This document shows positions 45,021 through 54,457 of a DNA stretch of 64,000 bases, piece by piece (positions within the stretch are counted from its first letter, which is position 1; every line of letters begins with the position of its first letter). The position numbers were made by a program, and so were the translations under genes. Source of the stretch: Beijerinckiaceae bacterium (GTDB taxonomy: Bacteria; Pseudomonadota; Alphaproteobacteria; Rhizobiales; Beijerinckiaceae); contig JAIETL010000081.1 of NCBI GenBank assembly GCA_019745195.1, positions 1 through 64,000 of the forward strand, given 5' to 3'. The notes below the pieces were generated by a model. That model saw nothing but the letters and a program-made list of their open reading frames with translations. It searched no databases and was not told the DNA's origin.

Positions 45021-45431
45021 TTATTCCGGCGTGATCGTGCCGTCGCCGGTAAGGCGCAGTCTGCGGCCATCGAGCCCGCGTTGTTTGTCTGCGGGAACCT
45101 TCAGCGCCTGCGGTACGGCCCAGCCCATCTCGCGCGCCACGATCAAGCCCAGCAGCAGGATGGCGTCGGGCTCGTGCATCAGGATCGCGGCGGGCGCCCT
45201 TCCGGCATGGACGAGTTCGAGCAGCACGGCCGACGCCGAGGAGGAGCCGATCGTGCCCGGCAGCGCCAGCACGCAGCCTGCGATGCTCTGGCCCCGCTGC
45301 GGATGGCGGGCGTCGATGATCGCGCCGGTGCGCGGATCGACGCCGCCCCAGAAGCTGATCGGAGCGGTCAGGGCCAGGCATGTTGCCGTGACCGCCGGGC
45401 CGGGAATCAGGATTTCGGCGTTCAGGCCCAT
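45021..45431 (-). CDS. Aconitase X swivel-domain (small) subunit
   Basis: The 136-residue protein (DUF126/aconitase X swivel) contains GGVDPRTGAIID (about 29-40), GQSIAGCVLALPGTIGSSSAS (about 47-67, with the conserved Ser run) and ILMHEPDAILLLG. In aconitase X it closes over the active site of the catalytic subunit. Known activities are hydroxyproline dehydratase and mevalonate phosphate dehydratase. It overlaps the large subunit by 10 bases. Confidence 0.85.
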   Translation of the reverse strand: MGLNAEILIPGPAVTATCLALTAPISFWGGVDPRTGAIIDARHPQRGQSIAGCVLALPGTIGSSSASAVLLELVHAGRAPAAILMHEPDAILLLGLIVAREMGWAVPQALKVPADKQRGLDGRRLRLTGDGTITPE

Positions 45432-46681
45432 GCGCGCGGCTCCCTGACCAGCCGGCCGGCGACGGCGCTCTCGATGCATTCGGCCAGCGAGCCATAGCTC
45501 ACCGCATAGCCGGTATTGCCGGGCGCGTAATGGGCGAACTTGCCGGAATTCGTCATCAGCACCGCACCGTCGATATCGGGCAGGATCGGCGTCGCCACGA
45601 CGCAGGTATCGACGACGAAGACGACGCCCTGCGCCTCCAGCGCGGCGCGGCGGCCGTTTGCGGCCAGCGGGCCGACGACATGTCGGCCGGTGTTGGCGTA
45701 GAGCGGAACCGCCAGCTTGCGACCGGCCAGCCGCTGCTCGACCTCCTCGATCTCGGCCAGCGAGAGATGCGGCGAGCCGATCGCAACCGCGTCGACGCGA
45801 TCTGCGCCGCCGCTTGTTGAAAGCCGGGCCAGAGTGTCCCCCAGCGCGGCTTGCGTGAAGGCGATGCGTTCGGCCGGCGGGCGATGCCCGAGCGCAGTAT
45901 CGAGATCGGGCGCTTCCGGCGTGACGCCTGCGACATGAAACAGCCCGACGCCGCCGGCCGAGGCGGCCGATGCGCCGAGCGCCTTGAGCCGGTCTTCCGT
46001 CGTGCAACCCTGCAGTCCGTCGATGACGGCGACGGAGGTTCCCGCGCTGCGGCCCAGATAGGCCCCGAGCACGGGGTAGAACACGTCCGAGGCGCGAAGT
46101 TCCCGCGAGAGGCCGGAGGCGTCGATCACCAGCGTCGCCCGCCGGTTCTCCGGGCGATGCAGGCCGTAATCGGGCGCGACGCCCGCGATCGCGCAGGCGA
46201 TGTCGAGGAAGTCGCCATAGCGGTTGGTGCGCGCGCCCAGCACCGAGTTGCAGAACACGACGGCGTTGGATTCGCCCCAAGCGACGTCGGTTCCCGCCTT
46301 GGGCCGGTGGCCGGCCTGATAGGGCGCGCAGGTCCAGGAGGGCTCGCAGCCCATCGCCTCATAGGCCCGCATCATGCGGGCGGCCATATCGCGCTCATGC
46401 GGCGGGAGCCGGATTTTCGCGCAGCCGGCCGGCGTCAGCGCGCCGACATTCAGCGTCGCGCGGATGGCGACCTTCGCGCCGCCCTCGACCAGTTTCTCCG
46501 CGAAGAGCGTGCCGGAATCGCCATGGTAGAGCGCGCCGTCGATATGGGCGGACGCCACTGATATGAGGCGCGGGGCGCCCATCAGCCGCGCGGATTCGGC
46601 GACGATGCGCATCGCCATGGCTGCGGCGGGGCCGTCGGAGCCGGAGGCGATGGCGCGCTGCTGGTCGCTGAGATCAACCAT
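45422..46681 (-). CDS. Aconitase X catalytic (large) subunit
   Basis: The 419-residue protein is the DUF521/aconitase X domain. ATLNVGALTPAGCAK, VAWGESNAVVFCNSVLGARTNRYGD, GLQGCTTEDRLKALGA and DTCVVATPILPD carry the Cys ligands of the iron-sulfur cluster. It is a hydro-lyase whose substrate cannot be read from sequence: cis-3-hydroxy-L-proline is the best known bacterial one. Here it is encoded inside a pca set, overlapping pcaB by 8 bases upstream and the small subunit by 10 downstream. Confidence 0.87.
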   Translation of the reverse strand: MVDLSDQQRAIASGSDGPAAAMAMRIVAESARLMGAPRLISVASAHIDGALYHGDSGTLFAEKLVEGGAKVAIRATLNVGALTPAGCAKIRLPPHERDMAARMMRAYEAMGCEPSWTCAPYQAGHRPKAGTDVAWGESNAVVFCNSVLGARTNRYGDFLDIACAIAGVAPDYGLHRPENRRATLVIDASGLSRELRASDVFYPVLGAYLGRSAGTSVAVIDGLQGCTTEDRLKALGASAASAGGVGLFHVAGVTPEAPDLDTALGHRPPAERIAFTQAALGDTLARLSTSGGADRVDAVAIGSPHLSLAEIEEVEQRLAGRKLAVPLYANTGRHVVGPLAANGRRAALEAQGVVFVVDTCVVATPILPDIDGAVLMTNSGKFAHYAPGNTGYAVSYGSLAECIESAVAGRLVREPRAWA

Positions 46682-48050
46682 GGGGCCTCATGTGTTCGCG
46701 TTCGGCCTCGTAGCGGGCGAGGATCCGGTCGATGATGGCGTCGCTCGCGCCGCGATAGGTGGCAGGGTCGAACAGCGCATCGAGCGCGGCGGCGTCGAGC
46801 GCGCCCGCTATCGCAGGGTCGTCGGCCAGCACCTCGCGGAGATGGCGCGCCTGCGCGATGCAGGCCCTGCTAGCCTGCTCCAGCAGGTGATGCGCCGGTT
46901 CGCGGCCGAGGCTTGCGGCGAGCGCAAGCGAGACCCGCTCGGCCATGACGAGGCCGTTGGTCAGGTCGAGATTGCGGCGCATCGCGTCCGGGAAGACCTG
47001 TAGCCCTTCGATCAGCGTCAGCGTCTGGCAGAGCGCCGAGCCGGCCGTGAGGTATAGCTCGCGCATGGTCGGCCATTCGGCGTGCCAGCCGCCGATTGCC
47101 CGCTCATGCTCCTGAGGCATCGCCGACAGCATGGTCGCGACCAAGCCGGGCGTGCGTTTGGAGGCCGCGAGGATCAAGGTGCAGAGCACGGGATTGCGCT
47201 TGTGCGGCATTGCCGAGGAGCCGCCCTTGCCGGGAGCCTCGGGTTCGGCGAGTTCGCCGATCTCCGTCTGCGCCATCAGCGCGACGTCGAGCGCGATCTT
47301 GCCGAGATGGCCGGTCAGGATGCCGAGCTGGCAGGCGAGAAGGGCGATGCGGTCGCGCATTGTATGCCACGGCGTTTTTGTGGCGTTGATCGCGGGCATA
47401 GCATCGGCGAAGGCGTCGAGTACGGCGGTGGCTTTGTCGCCCATTGAAGCCAGCGTGCCCGCTGCGCCGCCGAGTTGATGCGCGGGCTCCCCCCATAACT
47501 GGCAGCGATCATGGAACATCACCAATGGATCGAGCCAGTGCGCAACCTTGACGCCGAAGGAGATGGGCACGGCGTGTTGCAGGAAGGTTCGCCCGATCAT
47601 CGGCGTGTCGCGATGCGCGCTAGCGAGCGCTGCCAGCGCGGCAGAGAGGCGTGCGGTGCGGCCGAGCAGCAGATTCCGCGCCGCGCCATATTGCTGGGCG
47701 TGACCTGAATCGATCACATCCTGGCTGGTCGCGCCGTAATGGACCCATTTCGCGGCTTCGGAATCACGCGCGGCGACGCGGGCGGTCAGCGCCTTCACCA
47801 GCGGGATCGCGGGGTTGCCGGCGAGCGTCGTGGCCTTGCCGATGGCGGAGATGTCGTAGAAATCGGCGCGGCATTCGCTGGCGATCGCCGTCGCCACAGG
47901 CTCCGTGACGACGCCGGCCGCAGCCTGCGCGCGGGCAAGCGCGGCCTCGAAATCGAGCATGCCCTGCAGCGCGGCCCGATCCGAGAACAGCGCCGCCATC
48001 TCGCTGTCGGCGAAGAGTTCGCCAAGGAGGCCCGTCGCCGTCCCGCTCAT
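46674..48050 (-). CDS. pcaB: 3-carboxy-cis,cis-muconate cycloisomerase (PcaB-type)
   Basis: PcaB lactonises 3-carboxymuconate. From ATG 48050 this fumarase/aspartase-superfamily protein has 458 residues. It shows the region VHYGATSQDVIDSGHA (about 100-115), GRTFLQHAVPISFG (about 150-163), and the signature GGSSAMPHKRNPV (about 279-291). The C-terminal helical region is complete. It is the first gene of a five-gene operon. Its position before aconitase X leaves room for a variant substrate. Confidence 0.87.
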   Translation of the reverse strand: MSGTATGLLGELFADSEMAALFSDRAALQGMLDFEAALARAQAAAGVVTEPVATAIASECRADFYDISAIGKATTLAGNPAIPLVKALTARVAARDSEAAKWVHYGATSQDVIDSGHAQQYGAARNLLLGRTARLSAALAALASAHRDTPMIGRTFLQHAVPISFGVKVAHWLDPLVMFHDRCQLWGEPAHQLGGAAGTLASMGDKATAVLDAFADAMPAINATKTPWHTMRDRIALLACQLGILTGHLGKIALDVALMAQTEIGELAEPEAPGKGGSSAMPHKRNPVLCTLILAASKRTPGLVATMLSAMPQEHERAIGGWHAEWPTMRELYLTAGSALCQTLTLIEGLQVFPDAMRRNLDLTNGLVMAERVSLALAASLGREPAHHLLEQASRACIAQARHLREVLADDPAIAGALDAAALDALFDPATYRGASDAIIDRILARYEAEREHMRPHG

Positions 48051-48227
48051 GCCGATTGATGTCCGGGGCCGGGCGCGGCGTCGCAAACCATCTTCACGCT
48101 TGGTCCCCTTGTGCGCATCGGGGATTTCCGCTCATGGATAGCGCACCCCGCCGTCTTGGATAGACCCGGGGCAGGGCCGGCCGCAACAGGGTCGCGTCCC
48201 CGGGCCGGCTTGCGAGGGAGAGACGCC

Positions 48228-48680
48228 ATGGCGATGACGATGAATGGCGAGGTGACGTTGCCGGCGTCCAAGGACGTGGTCTGGCACAAGCTCAATGATC
48301 CAGACGTGCTGAAAGCCTGCATTCCCGGCTGCGAGCAACTCGTCAAATCCGACGACACGCATTTCTCGGCGGTGGTGAAGGTGAAGCTCGGCCCGGTCAA
48401 GGCGACCTTCAAGGGCAAGGTCGAACTGGTCGACCTCGATCCGCCAAACGGCTACCGCATCCAGGGCGAGGGCGAGGGTGGCATCGCCGGCTTCGCCAAG
48501 GGCGGCGCGAAGGTCACGCTGAGCGAGGCCGAGGGCGGGCAGACGCTGCTGCGCTACGATGTCGAGGCGCAGGTCGGCGGCAAGCTGATGCAGATGGGCT
48601 CGCGGCTGATCGATTCGGTCTCGAAGAAGCTCGCCGACGAGTTCTTCGCCAATTTCGCCAAAGCGGTCAGCGAAGGCTGA
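48228..48680 (+). CDS. coxG: CoxG-family SRPBCC protein
   Basis: The 150-residue protein starts at ATG 48228 (GAGGGAGAG upstream). It begins MAMTMNGEVTLPASKDVVWHKLNDPDVLKACIPG-like, the CoxG/carbon monoxide dehydrogenase subunit G fold (START/SRPBCC). Helical tail LMQMGSRLIDSVSKKLADEFFANF (about 121-144). In Oligotropha CoxG helps dock CODH to the membrane. It is separated from coxS by the antisense chemoreceptor and a repeat. Confidence 0.9.
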   Translation: MAMTMNGEVTLPASKDVVWHKLNDPDVLKACIPGCEQLVKSDDTHFSAVVKVKLGPVKATFKGKVELVDLDPPNGYRIQGEGEGGIAGFAKGGAKVTLSEAEGGQTLLRYDVEAQVGGKLMQMGSRLIDSVSKKLADEFFANFAKAVSEG

Positions 48681-48709
48681 CCACTCCCAAGCAAACCAGC
48701 CTTCAAACC

Positions 48710-48819
48710 CCTCATCCTGAGGAGCAAGCGCAGCTTGCGTCTCGAAGGATGCTCCAGATGTCTCGGGAGCAAACTGGAGCATCCTTCGAGACACGCCTGC
48801 GGCGCTCCTCAGGATGAGG
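48710..48819. repeat. Palindromic element (CCTCATCCTGAGGAG family)
   Basis: Outer arms CCTCATCCTGAGGAGC and GCTCCTCAGGATGAGG enclose inner arms TCTCGAAGGATGCTCCAG and CTGGAGCATCCTTCGAGA. It fills the space between coxG and the convergent chemoreceptor gene. A third repeat family in the window. Confidence 0.85.
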
Positions 48820-48843
48820 CGTTGGGGATCGGGCCGAGCGTTG

Positions 48844-50187
48844 TCACGACGCCCGCCGCAGCGCCGCCAGCGCCTCGGCGACGGAGGCTTCCGCCGCGCC
48901 GACCTGACGGGCGATGTCGGCGGCGGCCTCGTTGGCGCGTGCCAGTGCCTTGGCCGTGGTCGCAAGACTGTCGTTGACGGCGTTGGCGCTGACGATGGCC
49001 TCGTCGGAGCTCCCGACGACGGCCGCCGCGTCGCGCGCGATGCCGGCCGTGACCGCGCCCTGCTGAAGCACGGCATCCGAGATCGCGCCCGAATCCAGCC
49101 TGATCTCGCCGATCGTCTCACCGATCGAGGCGGCGTGCGCGCTACAGGTCTGCGCGCTTGCGGCGAGTTCGGCTATCTTGCCGGCGATGTCCTGCGTCGC
49201 GCTCGCGGTCTGCGTCGCCAGCGACTTCACCTCGGAGGCGACGACCGCGAAGCCCCGGCCCGCTTCGCCGGCGCGCGCGGCCTCGATCGTGGCATTGAGC
49301 GCCAGCAGGTTCGTCTGCGCGGCGATGTCGGCGATCATGCCGACGACGGCGCCGATGGAATCGGTGACGCCGCGCAGGTGCAAGATCGCCTGGTTCATCT
49401 GTTCTGCGTCGCTGACGGCGCGGTTGGCGATCGAGAGGCTCTGGCGCGCGCGCTGGCCGATCTCGGTGATGTTGGCCGACATCTCCTCGGTCGCGGCGGC
49501 GGTCTGCAGCGAGCGCTCACGGACCTGCGCCGAGGCCTGCGCGACCGAGCCGACCCGATCCCTGATGAAGGCGGTCGCGGTTGTCGTCTCGGAGGCGGTC
49601 GCGACGAACTGTTCGACGGCGTGCGCAATCGAGGCGTCGAGACCGCCGATACGCGACCTCAGCATGAGGGCTGCTTCGTCGAGCGCGGACTGGCGCTTCC
49701 TCGCCTCGCCCGCCTCGATCTGCTGGTCGATCGTGATCGCGGTGTTGACGTCATAGGTGAGGATGCGTTCGACGATGTAGAGGTCGCGGGCACCGCGCCT
49801 CGGCTGGGTTAGGACGCTGAGCCGGCTCTCGACCAGAATCTCGCGGAACAGCGTGAAGGCGATCGAGACGCGCGGACGCGGCCCGACGCCCGCGACGCGT
49901 TCTAGGTTGCAAAGTTCGTCGACGGACATGGTGTAGCGTTCGTCGAAGACGCCCTCGAAAAGCAGGCGGAAATGGTTCGCCTCCATCGCATAGAGCCGCT
50001 CGGCCACCGGCCCGACCGTCTCGCGCAGGACCGGATGAATGGCGAAGGCCCGCTCGAAATCGGCTGCGACGATGCGGTCGATGACCCGGTCGACGACGGC
50101 GCGATAGGTCAGGAGCCGCGCGCGCTGCGCGTCTCCATAACCGATCGCCCGCAGGCGACGCTGGATCTGGTCCTGGATTGGCGACAC
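48844..50187 (-). CDS. Soluble chemoreceptor with globin-like sensor domain lacking the heme histidine
   Basis: From GTG 50187 the protein has 447 residues and no membrane segment. The N-terminal domain (about 15-150) has the sensor-globin signature [14 protein letters not shown] followed by a conserved PR. Aligned without gaps on the HemAT pattern FDExYxxSVxxIGxxHxRIGLEPR, the proximal heme His is Glu (NLERV). The MCP signalling domain (about 220-430) has the tip [30 protein letters not shown]. It may sense redox, CO or another signal without heme. It is divergent from coxS. Confidence 0.82.
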   Translation of the reverse strand: MSPIQDQIQRRLRAIGYGDAQRARLLTYRAVVDRVIDRIVAADFERAFAIHPVLRETVGPVAERLYAMEANHFRLLFEGVFDERYTMSVDELCNLERVAGVGPRPRVSIAFTLFREILVESRLSVLTQPRRGARDLYIVERILTYDVNTAITIDQQIEAGEARKRQSALDEAALMLRSRIGGLDASIAHAVEQFVATASETTTATAFIRDRVGSVAQASAQVRERSLQTAAATEEMSANITEIGQRARQSLSIANRAVSDAEQMNQAILHLRGVTDSIGAVVGMIADIAAQTNLLALNATIEAARAGEAGRGFAVVASEVKSLATQTASATQDIAGKIAELAASAQTCSAHAASIGETIGEIRLDSGAISDAVLQQGAVTAGIARDAAAVVGSSDEAIVSANAVNDSLATTAKALARANEAAADIARQVGAAEASVAEALAALRRAS

Positions 50188-50545
50188 GGCTGATCCAATG
50201 CGCGACGGCGTTTTGCATAAGTCGCTGTGGCAGCTTGGGCTCGCGCCGATTAACAATCCGCAAATTTCATCCTCACGGCGGCATAGGCCAGTTCGCCTAC
50301 GCCATGGCTCCGGCCGACCGGGGGCCTTCGCTTTCTGCGCAAAAACGTGACCAAACGCGCATTTGTCTCGGCGTGCTATCCGCTTGACCGCGCAAAATCG
50401 CGGGTCCACATTCCGTTTCGAGCTGTTCCAAGGAAAAGCTGCCCTGCGGTGCGCCATCTGCGACACGCATGGATTCCAAGGAGCGACGGCCGACGAGTTT
50501 AGTCTCAAAGCCGGGCGCGAGACCCGGATTTCAGGAGGAATGCCC
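50188..50545. other. Intergenic region between the chemoreceptor and coxS
   Basis: These 358 bases hold no supported gene and no repeat. It must contain the divergent promoters. A TTGACC at 50384-50389 with a weak CACATT 17 bases on could be a promoter for coxS, but the match is poor. Bases 50533-50538 are the AGGAGG ribosome site of coxS. Confidence 0.6.
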
Positions 50546-51043
50546 ATGGCCACCGTTTCCATGACGGTGAACGGCAAAGCCGTCACCGCCACCGTCGATC
50601 CGCGCACGCTCCTGGTGCAGCTCTTGCGCGAGAACCTGCGCCTGACAGGGACGCATGTCGGCTGCGACACCAGCCAGTGCGGGGCCTGCGTCGTCCATGT
50701 CGACGGCAAGGCCGTGAAATCCTGCACCGCTCTGGCGGTTTCGCTGGACGGCGCTTCGGTGACGACGATCGAGGGTCTGGCGACGAACGGCGCGCTGCAC
50801 CCGATGCAGGAGGCGTTTCGCGAACATCACGGCCTACAGTGCGGCTATTGCACGCCCGGCATGATCATGGCCGCCGTGGACATGGTGAACCGGCGCGGCA
50901 ACGACCTCGACGAGAAGACGATCCGCGAGGATCTCGACGGCAACATCTGCCGCTGCACGGGCTACCACAACATCGTCAAGGCGATCGCCGCTGGCGCGGA
51001 GGCCATGGGCGGCAAGGTTCAGGTCCGCCAGGCGGCCGAGTAA
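50546..51043 (+). CDS. coxS: Aerobic CO dehydrogenase-type small (2Fe-2S) subunit
   Basis: The 165-residue iron-sulfur subunit starts at ATG 50546, seven bases after AGGAGG; the ATG at 50540 is too close to it. The plant-type [2Fe-2S] set is [22 protein letters not shown]-like (Cys positions about 42, 47, 50, 62). The second cluster lies in [10 protein letters not shown] and [11 protein letters not shown]. It passes electrons from the Mo site to the flavin subunit. First gene of coxS-coxL-coxM. Confidence 0.93.
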   Translation: MATVSMTVNGKAVTATVDPRTLLVQLLRENLRLTGTHVGCDTSQCGACVVHVDGKAVKSCTALAVSLDGASVTTIEGLATNGALHPMQEAFREHHGLQCGYCTPGMIMAAVDMVNRRGNDLDEKTIREDLDGNICRCTGYHNIVKAIAAGAEAMGGKVQVRQAAE

Positions 51044-51128
51044 GGCGTTCCGGCCCGCGCTATCCCGCGCGGGCTTTTTCTCAGGTCATGACGCGCCCGT
51101 CAGAGGCGCGCTGCGAGGAGGGAAGAGC

Positions 51129-53492
51129 ATGTCCGCAACGGGTATCGGCGCATCGGTTCGCCGCAAGGAAGACCACCGCTACATCACCGGCCAGGGCCGC
51201 TACACCGACGACATCAACCGGCCGGGCCAGGCCCACGCCTGGTTCCTGCGCTCGCCGCATGCGCATGCCACGCTCAAGTCGATCGACGCAAAGGCCGCGG
51301 CCGCGATGCCCGGCGTGCTCGGCATTTTCACCGGAGACGATCTCGCGGCCGACAAGGTCGGCGGGCTGATCTGCGGCTGGATGATCCACAACAAGGACGG
51401 TACGCCGATGCGCGCCGGGGCGCATCCGGCGCTGGCTCAGCGCAAGGTCCGTTATGTCGGCGACCATGTCGCGGTGATCGTCGCCGAGACGCTGGCGCAG
51501 GCGCGCGATGCGTCGGAGGCGATCGTCGTCGATTACGGCGTGCTGCCGGCGGTGGTCGACACCGCCAGCGCCGCCGGAGCCAAGACCGTGGTCCATGCGG
51601 AAGCGCCCGACAACACCGTGTTCAACTGGCATCTCGGCAACAAGGCCGAGACCGAGGCCGCCTTCAAGGCGGCCAAGCACGTGACGAAGCTCGACATCGT
51701 CAACAACCGGCTGGTGCCCAACCCGATGGAGCCGCGCGCGGCGGTCGGCGACTATGATCAGGGCGAGGGCGCATTCACCCTCTACACAACGAGCCAGAAC
51801 CCGCATGTCGCCCGCCTCGTGCTCTCGGCCTTCATCGGCATCGCGCCGGAGAACAAACTGCGCGTGATCGCGCCGGATGTCGGCGGCGGTTTTGGCTCAA
51901 AGATCTTCATCTATGCCGAGGAGACGGTCTGCGTCTGGGCGGCGAAGAAGGTTGGCCGACCGGTCAAGTGGACCTCGGACCGCACCGAGGCGTTCCTGTC
52001 GGACGCGCATGGCCGCGACCACGTCACCCATGCCGAACTCGCGACCGACGCGGACGGCAAGATCACGGCGCTGCGCGTCAAGACCACGGCCAATCTCGGC
52101 GCCTATCTCTCGACCTTTTCGTCGTCTGTGCCGACCTATCTCTATGCGCCGCTGCTGTCGGGCTCCTACGACATCCCGGCGATCTACGCCGAGGTCGATG
52201 CGGTCTACACCAACACCGCCCCGGTCGACGCCTATCGCGGCGCGGGCCGGCCGGAAGCCACCTTCGTGGTCGAGCGGCTGGTCGAGGTCGCGGCGCGCCA
52301 ACTCGGCAAGGACCCGGCCAAGTTCCGGATGCAGAACTACGTCAAGAAGTTCCCGCACCAGACGCCGGTGATCATGATGTATGACGCCGGCAATTACGGC
52401 GCGTCGATGAAGAAAGCGCTGGAGATCATCGACTACAAGGGCATCGGCAAGCGCAAGCGCGACTCCGCCCGCAACGGCAAGCTGCGCGGCATCGGCTTCT
52501 CATCTTACATCGAGGCCTGCGGCATCGCGCCCTCGGCTGCCGTCGGTTCGCTCGGCGCGGGCGTGGGCCTGTGGGAATCGGCCGAGGTGCGGGTCAATCC
52601 GGTTGGAACCGTCGAGGTGCTGACCGGCTCGCACAGCCACGGCCAGGGCCATGAGACCACCTTCGCCCAGCTCGTCTCGGGCAAGCTCGGCATCCCGATC
52701 GAGAACGTCTCGATCGTCCATGGCGACACCGACAAGGTGCAGATGGGCATGGGCACCTATGGCTCGCGTTCCGGTGCGGTCGGCATGTCGGCCATCTTCA
52801 AGGCGCTCGACAAGGTCATCGCCAAGGGCAAGAAGGTCGCGGCTTACGTGCTGGAGGCCGACGAGGCCGACATCGACTTCGCCGACGGGCACTTCAAGGT
52901 GAAGGGGACCGACAAGACGCTCGATTTCGGCTCCTGCGCCCTGCAGGCCTATATCGCGCACAAGTTCAACGGGCAGGATCTCGAACCGGGGCTGAAGGAG
53001 GGCGCGTTCTACGACCCGACCAACTTCACCTTCCCCGCCGGCGTCCATATCTGCGAGGTCGAGATCGATCCCGATACCGGCGTCACCGCGATCGAGCGCT
53101 GGGCGGCGGTGGATGATTTCGGCGTCGTCATCAACCCGATGATCGTCGAGGGCCAGGTCCATGGCGGCATCGCCCAGGGCGTCGGCCAAGCGCTGCTCGA
53201 AGGCGCGAAATACAATGCCGACGGCCAGCTCGTGACCGCGAGCTTCATGGACTACTGCATGCCGCGCGCCGACGACCTGCCGTCCTTCGACGTCGGCATG
53301 ACTGTGACGCCATGCCCGTCCAACCCGCTCGGCATCAAGGGCTGCGGCGAGGCCGGCGCGATCGCCGCCCCGCCGGCCGTGATCAACGCCATCACCGATG
53401 CGCTCGGCCATGAGGACATCGCCATGCCGGCGACGCCGCAGGCGGTCTGGCGCGCCGCGCAGAAAACCGTGAAGCGTATGGCTGCCGAATAA
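51129..53492 (+). CDS. coxL: Form II CoxL-type molybdenum hydroxylase large subunit
   Basis: The 787-residue subunit binds the Mo-pyranopterin cofactor. [11 protein letters not shown] (about 254-264), the active-site loop AYRGAGR (368-374), [11 protein letters not shown] and [14 protein letters not shown] with the catalytic Glu near the end are visible. The AYRGAGR loop is that of form II enzymes; form I CO dehydrogenases have AYxCSFR. Physiological CO oxidation by form II enzymes is doubtful, so a different substrate is possible. GGAGGGA precedes the ATG. Confidence 0.92.
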   Translation: MSATGIGASVRRKEDHRYITGQGRYTDDINRPGQAHAWFLRSPHAHATLKSIDAKAAAAMPGVLGIFTGDDLAADKVGGLICGWMIHNKDGTPMRAGAHPALAQRKVRYVGDHVAVIVAETLAQARDASEAIVVDYGVLPAVVDTASAAGAKTVVHAEAPDNTVFNWHLGNKAETEAAFKAAKHVTKLDIVNNRLVPNPMEPRAAVGDYDQGEGAFTLYTTSQNPHVARLVLSAFIGIAPENKLRVIAPDVGGGFGSKIFIYAEETVCVWAAKKVGRPVKWTSDRTEAFLSDAHGRDHVTHAELATDADGKITALRVKTTANLGAYLSTFSSSVPTYLYAPLLSGSYDIPAIYAEVDAVYTNTAPVDAYRGAGRPEATFVVERLVEVAARQLGKDPAKFRMQNYVKKFPHQTPVIMMYDAGNYGASMKKALEIIDYKGIGKRKRDSARNGKLRGIGFSSYIEACGIAPSAAVGSLGAGVGLWESAEVRVNPVGTVEVLTGSHSHGQGHETTFAQLVSGKLGIPIENVSIVHGDTDKVQMGMGTYGSRSGAVGMSAIFKALDKVIAKGKKVAAYVLEADEADIDFADGHFKVKGTDKTLDFGSCALQAYIAHKFNGQDLEPGLKEGAFYDPTNFTFPAGVHICEVEIDPDTGVTAIERWAAVDDFGVVINPMIVEGQVHGGIAQGVGQALLEGAKYNADGQLVTASFMDYCMPRADDLPSFDVGMTVTPCPSNPLGIKGCGEAGAIAAPPAVINAITDALGHEDIAMPATPQAVWRAAQKTVKRMAAE

Positions 53493-53500
53493 ACCTCACC

Positions 53501-53601
53501 CGTCGTCCGGGACAAGCGGCGAAGCCGCGCCGATCCGGGATCCATGCCTGAACCGTTCAGGATTGGATCCCGGCTCTCCGCTTCGCTCCGGCCGGGATGA
53601 C
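53501..53601. repeat. Paired palindromic intergenic element, copy 3, inside the cox operon
   Basis: Arms CGTCGTCCGGGACAAGC and GGCCGGGATGAC, with inner GGATCCATGCCTGA and TTGGATCCC-type arms, repeat the architecture of 1247-1354 and 30565-30676. It separates coxL and coxM by 139 bases. Confidence 0.8.
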
Positions 53602-53631
53602 CCGTTTGAATTCTGACAAGGGATCAAGCCC

Positions 53632-54435
53632 ATGTACGCCTTCGCCTATCACCGACCCGCAACCGCTCGCCAGGCCGCCGGCCTCCTCGCCAAGAAGGAG
53701 GACGCCAAGCTGCTCGCCGGCGGGCACACGTTGCTGCCGACGATGAAGCAGCGGCTCGCCTCGCCGGCGCATCTCGTCGATCTTGGAGCCTGCGCCGATC
53801 TCAAGGGCATCGAGCGCAAGGGCCGCAACCTCGTCATCGGCGCGATGTCGACCCATGCCGAGGTCGCGGCCTCGCCGGTCGTGCAGGAGGCCATTCCGGG
53901 CCTCGCCTATCTCGCCTCGCATATCGGCGACCCGCATGTGCGCCATCGCGGCACGATCGGCGGCTCCGTCGCCAACAACGACCCGGCTGCGGATTATCCG
54001 TCCGCCTGCCTCGCGCTCGGCGCGACCATCGTCACCAACAAACGCAAGATCGAGGCGGACGCCTTCTTCACCGGGCTCTACGAGACCGCGCTGGAAGAGG
54101 GCGAGATCATCACGAAGATCGCCTTCCCGGTCGCCTCCAAGGCTGCTTACGCCAAATTCCGCAATCCGGCCTCGCGCTACGCGCTGGTCGGCGTCTTCGT
54201 CGCCAAGCGCGGCTCGGATGTGCGCGTCGCGGTCATCGGCGCGGGCGAGGGCGGCGTGTTTCGCTGGTCTGAAGGGGAGGCCGCGCTGAAAGCCCGCTTC
54301 GCGCCGAAATCGCTCGACGGCGTCAAGGCCTCGGCCAAGGGCATCAATGCAGACATGCATGCGGACGCGGAGTATCGCGCCCATCTGATCGGCGTGATGG
54401 CGAAGGAGGCCGTGGCGCGGGCGGTGGGGAAGTAA
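53632..54435 (+). CDS. coxM: Aerobic CO dehydrogenase-type medium (FAD) subunit
   Basis: The 267-residue flavin subunit has the FAD loop AGGHTLLP (29-36) and TIGGSVANNDPAADYP (about 111-126), matching the CoxM/CutM family. It accepts electrons from the 2Fe-2S subunit. The S-L-M order agrees with a form II cluster (form I is M-S-L). It follows coxL beyond the palindromic element and is 22 bases before a LysE gene. Confidence 0.92.
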   Translation: MYAFAYHRPATARQAAGLLAKKEDAKLLAGGHTLLPTMKQRLASPAHLVDLGACADLKGIERKGRNLVIGAMSTHAEVAASPVVQEAIPGLAYLASHIGDPHVRHRGTIGGSVANNDPAADYPSACLALGATIVTNKRKIEADAFFTGLYETALEEGEIITKIAFPVASKAAYAKFRNPASRYALVGVFVAKRGSDVRVAVIGAGEGGVFRWSEGEAALKARFAPKSLDGVKASAKGINADMHADAEYRAHLIGVMAKEAVARAVGK

Positions 54436-54457
54436 CAGCAGGCCCGCAGGCGACACG

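Noticed and set aside
50384-50412. TTGACC / CACATT promoter for coxS
   Set aside because: The -10 match is only about half; kept as a remark in the intergenic entry, not as a feature.
48844-50727. 627-residue form of the chemoreceptor
   Set aside because: The first ~180 residues are antisense to the coxS 5' region and intergenic DNA; the GTG at 50187 gives the natural length.
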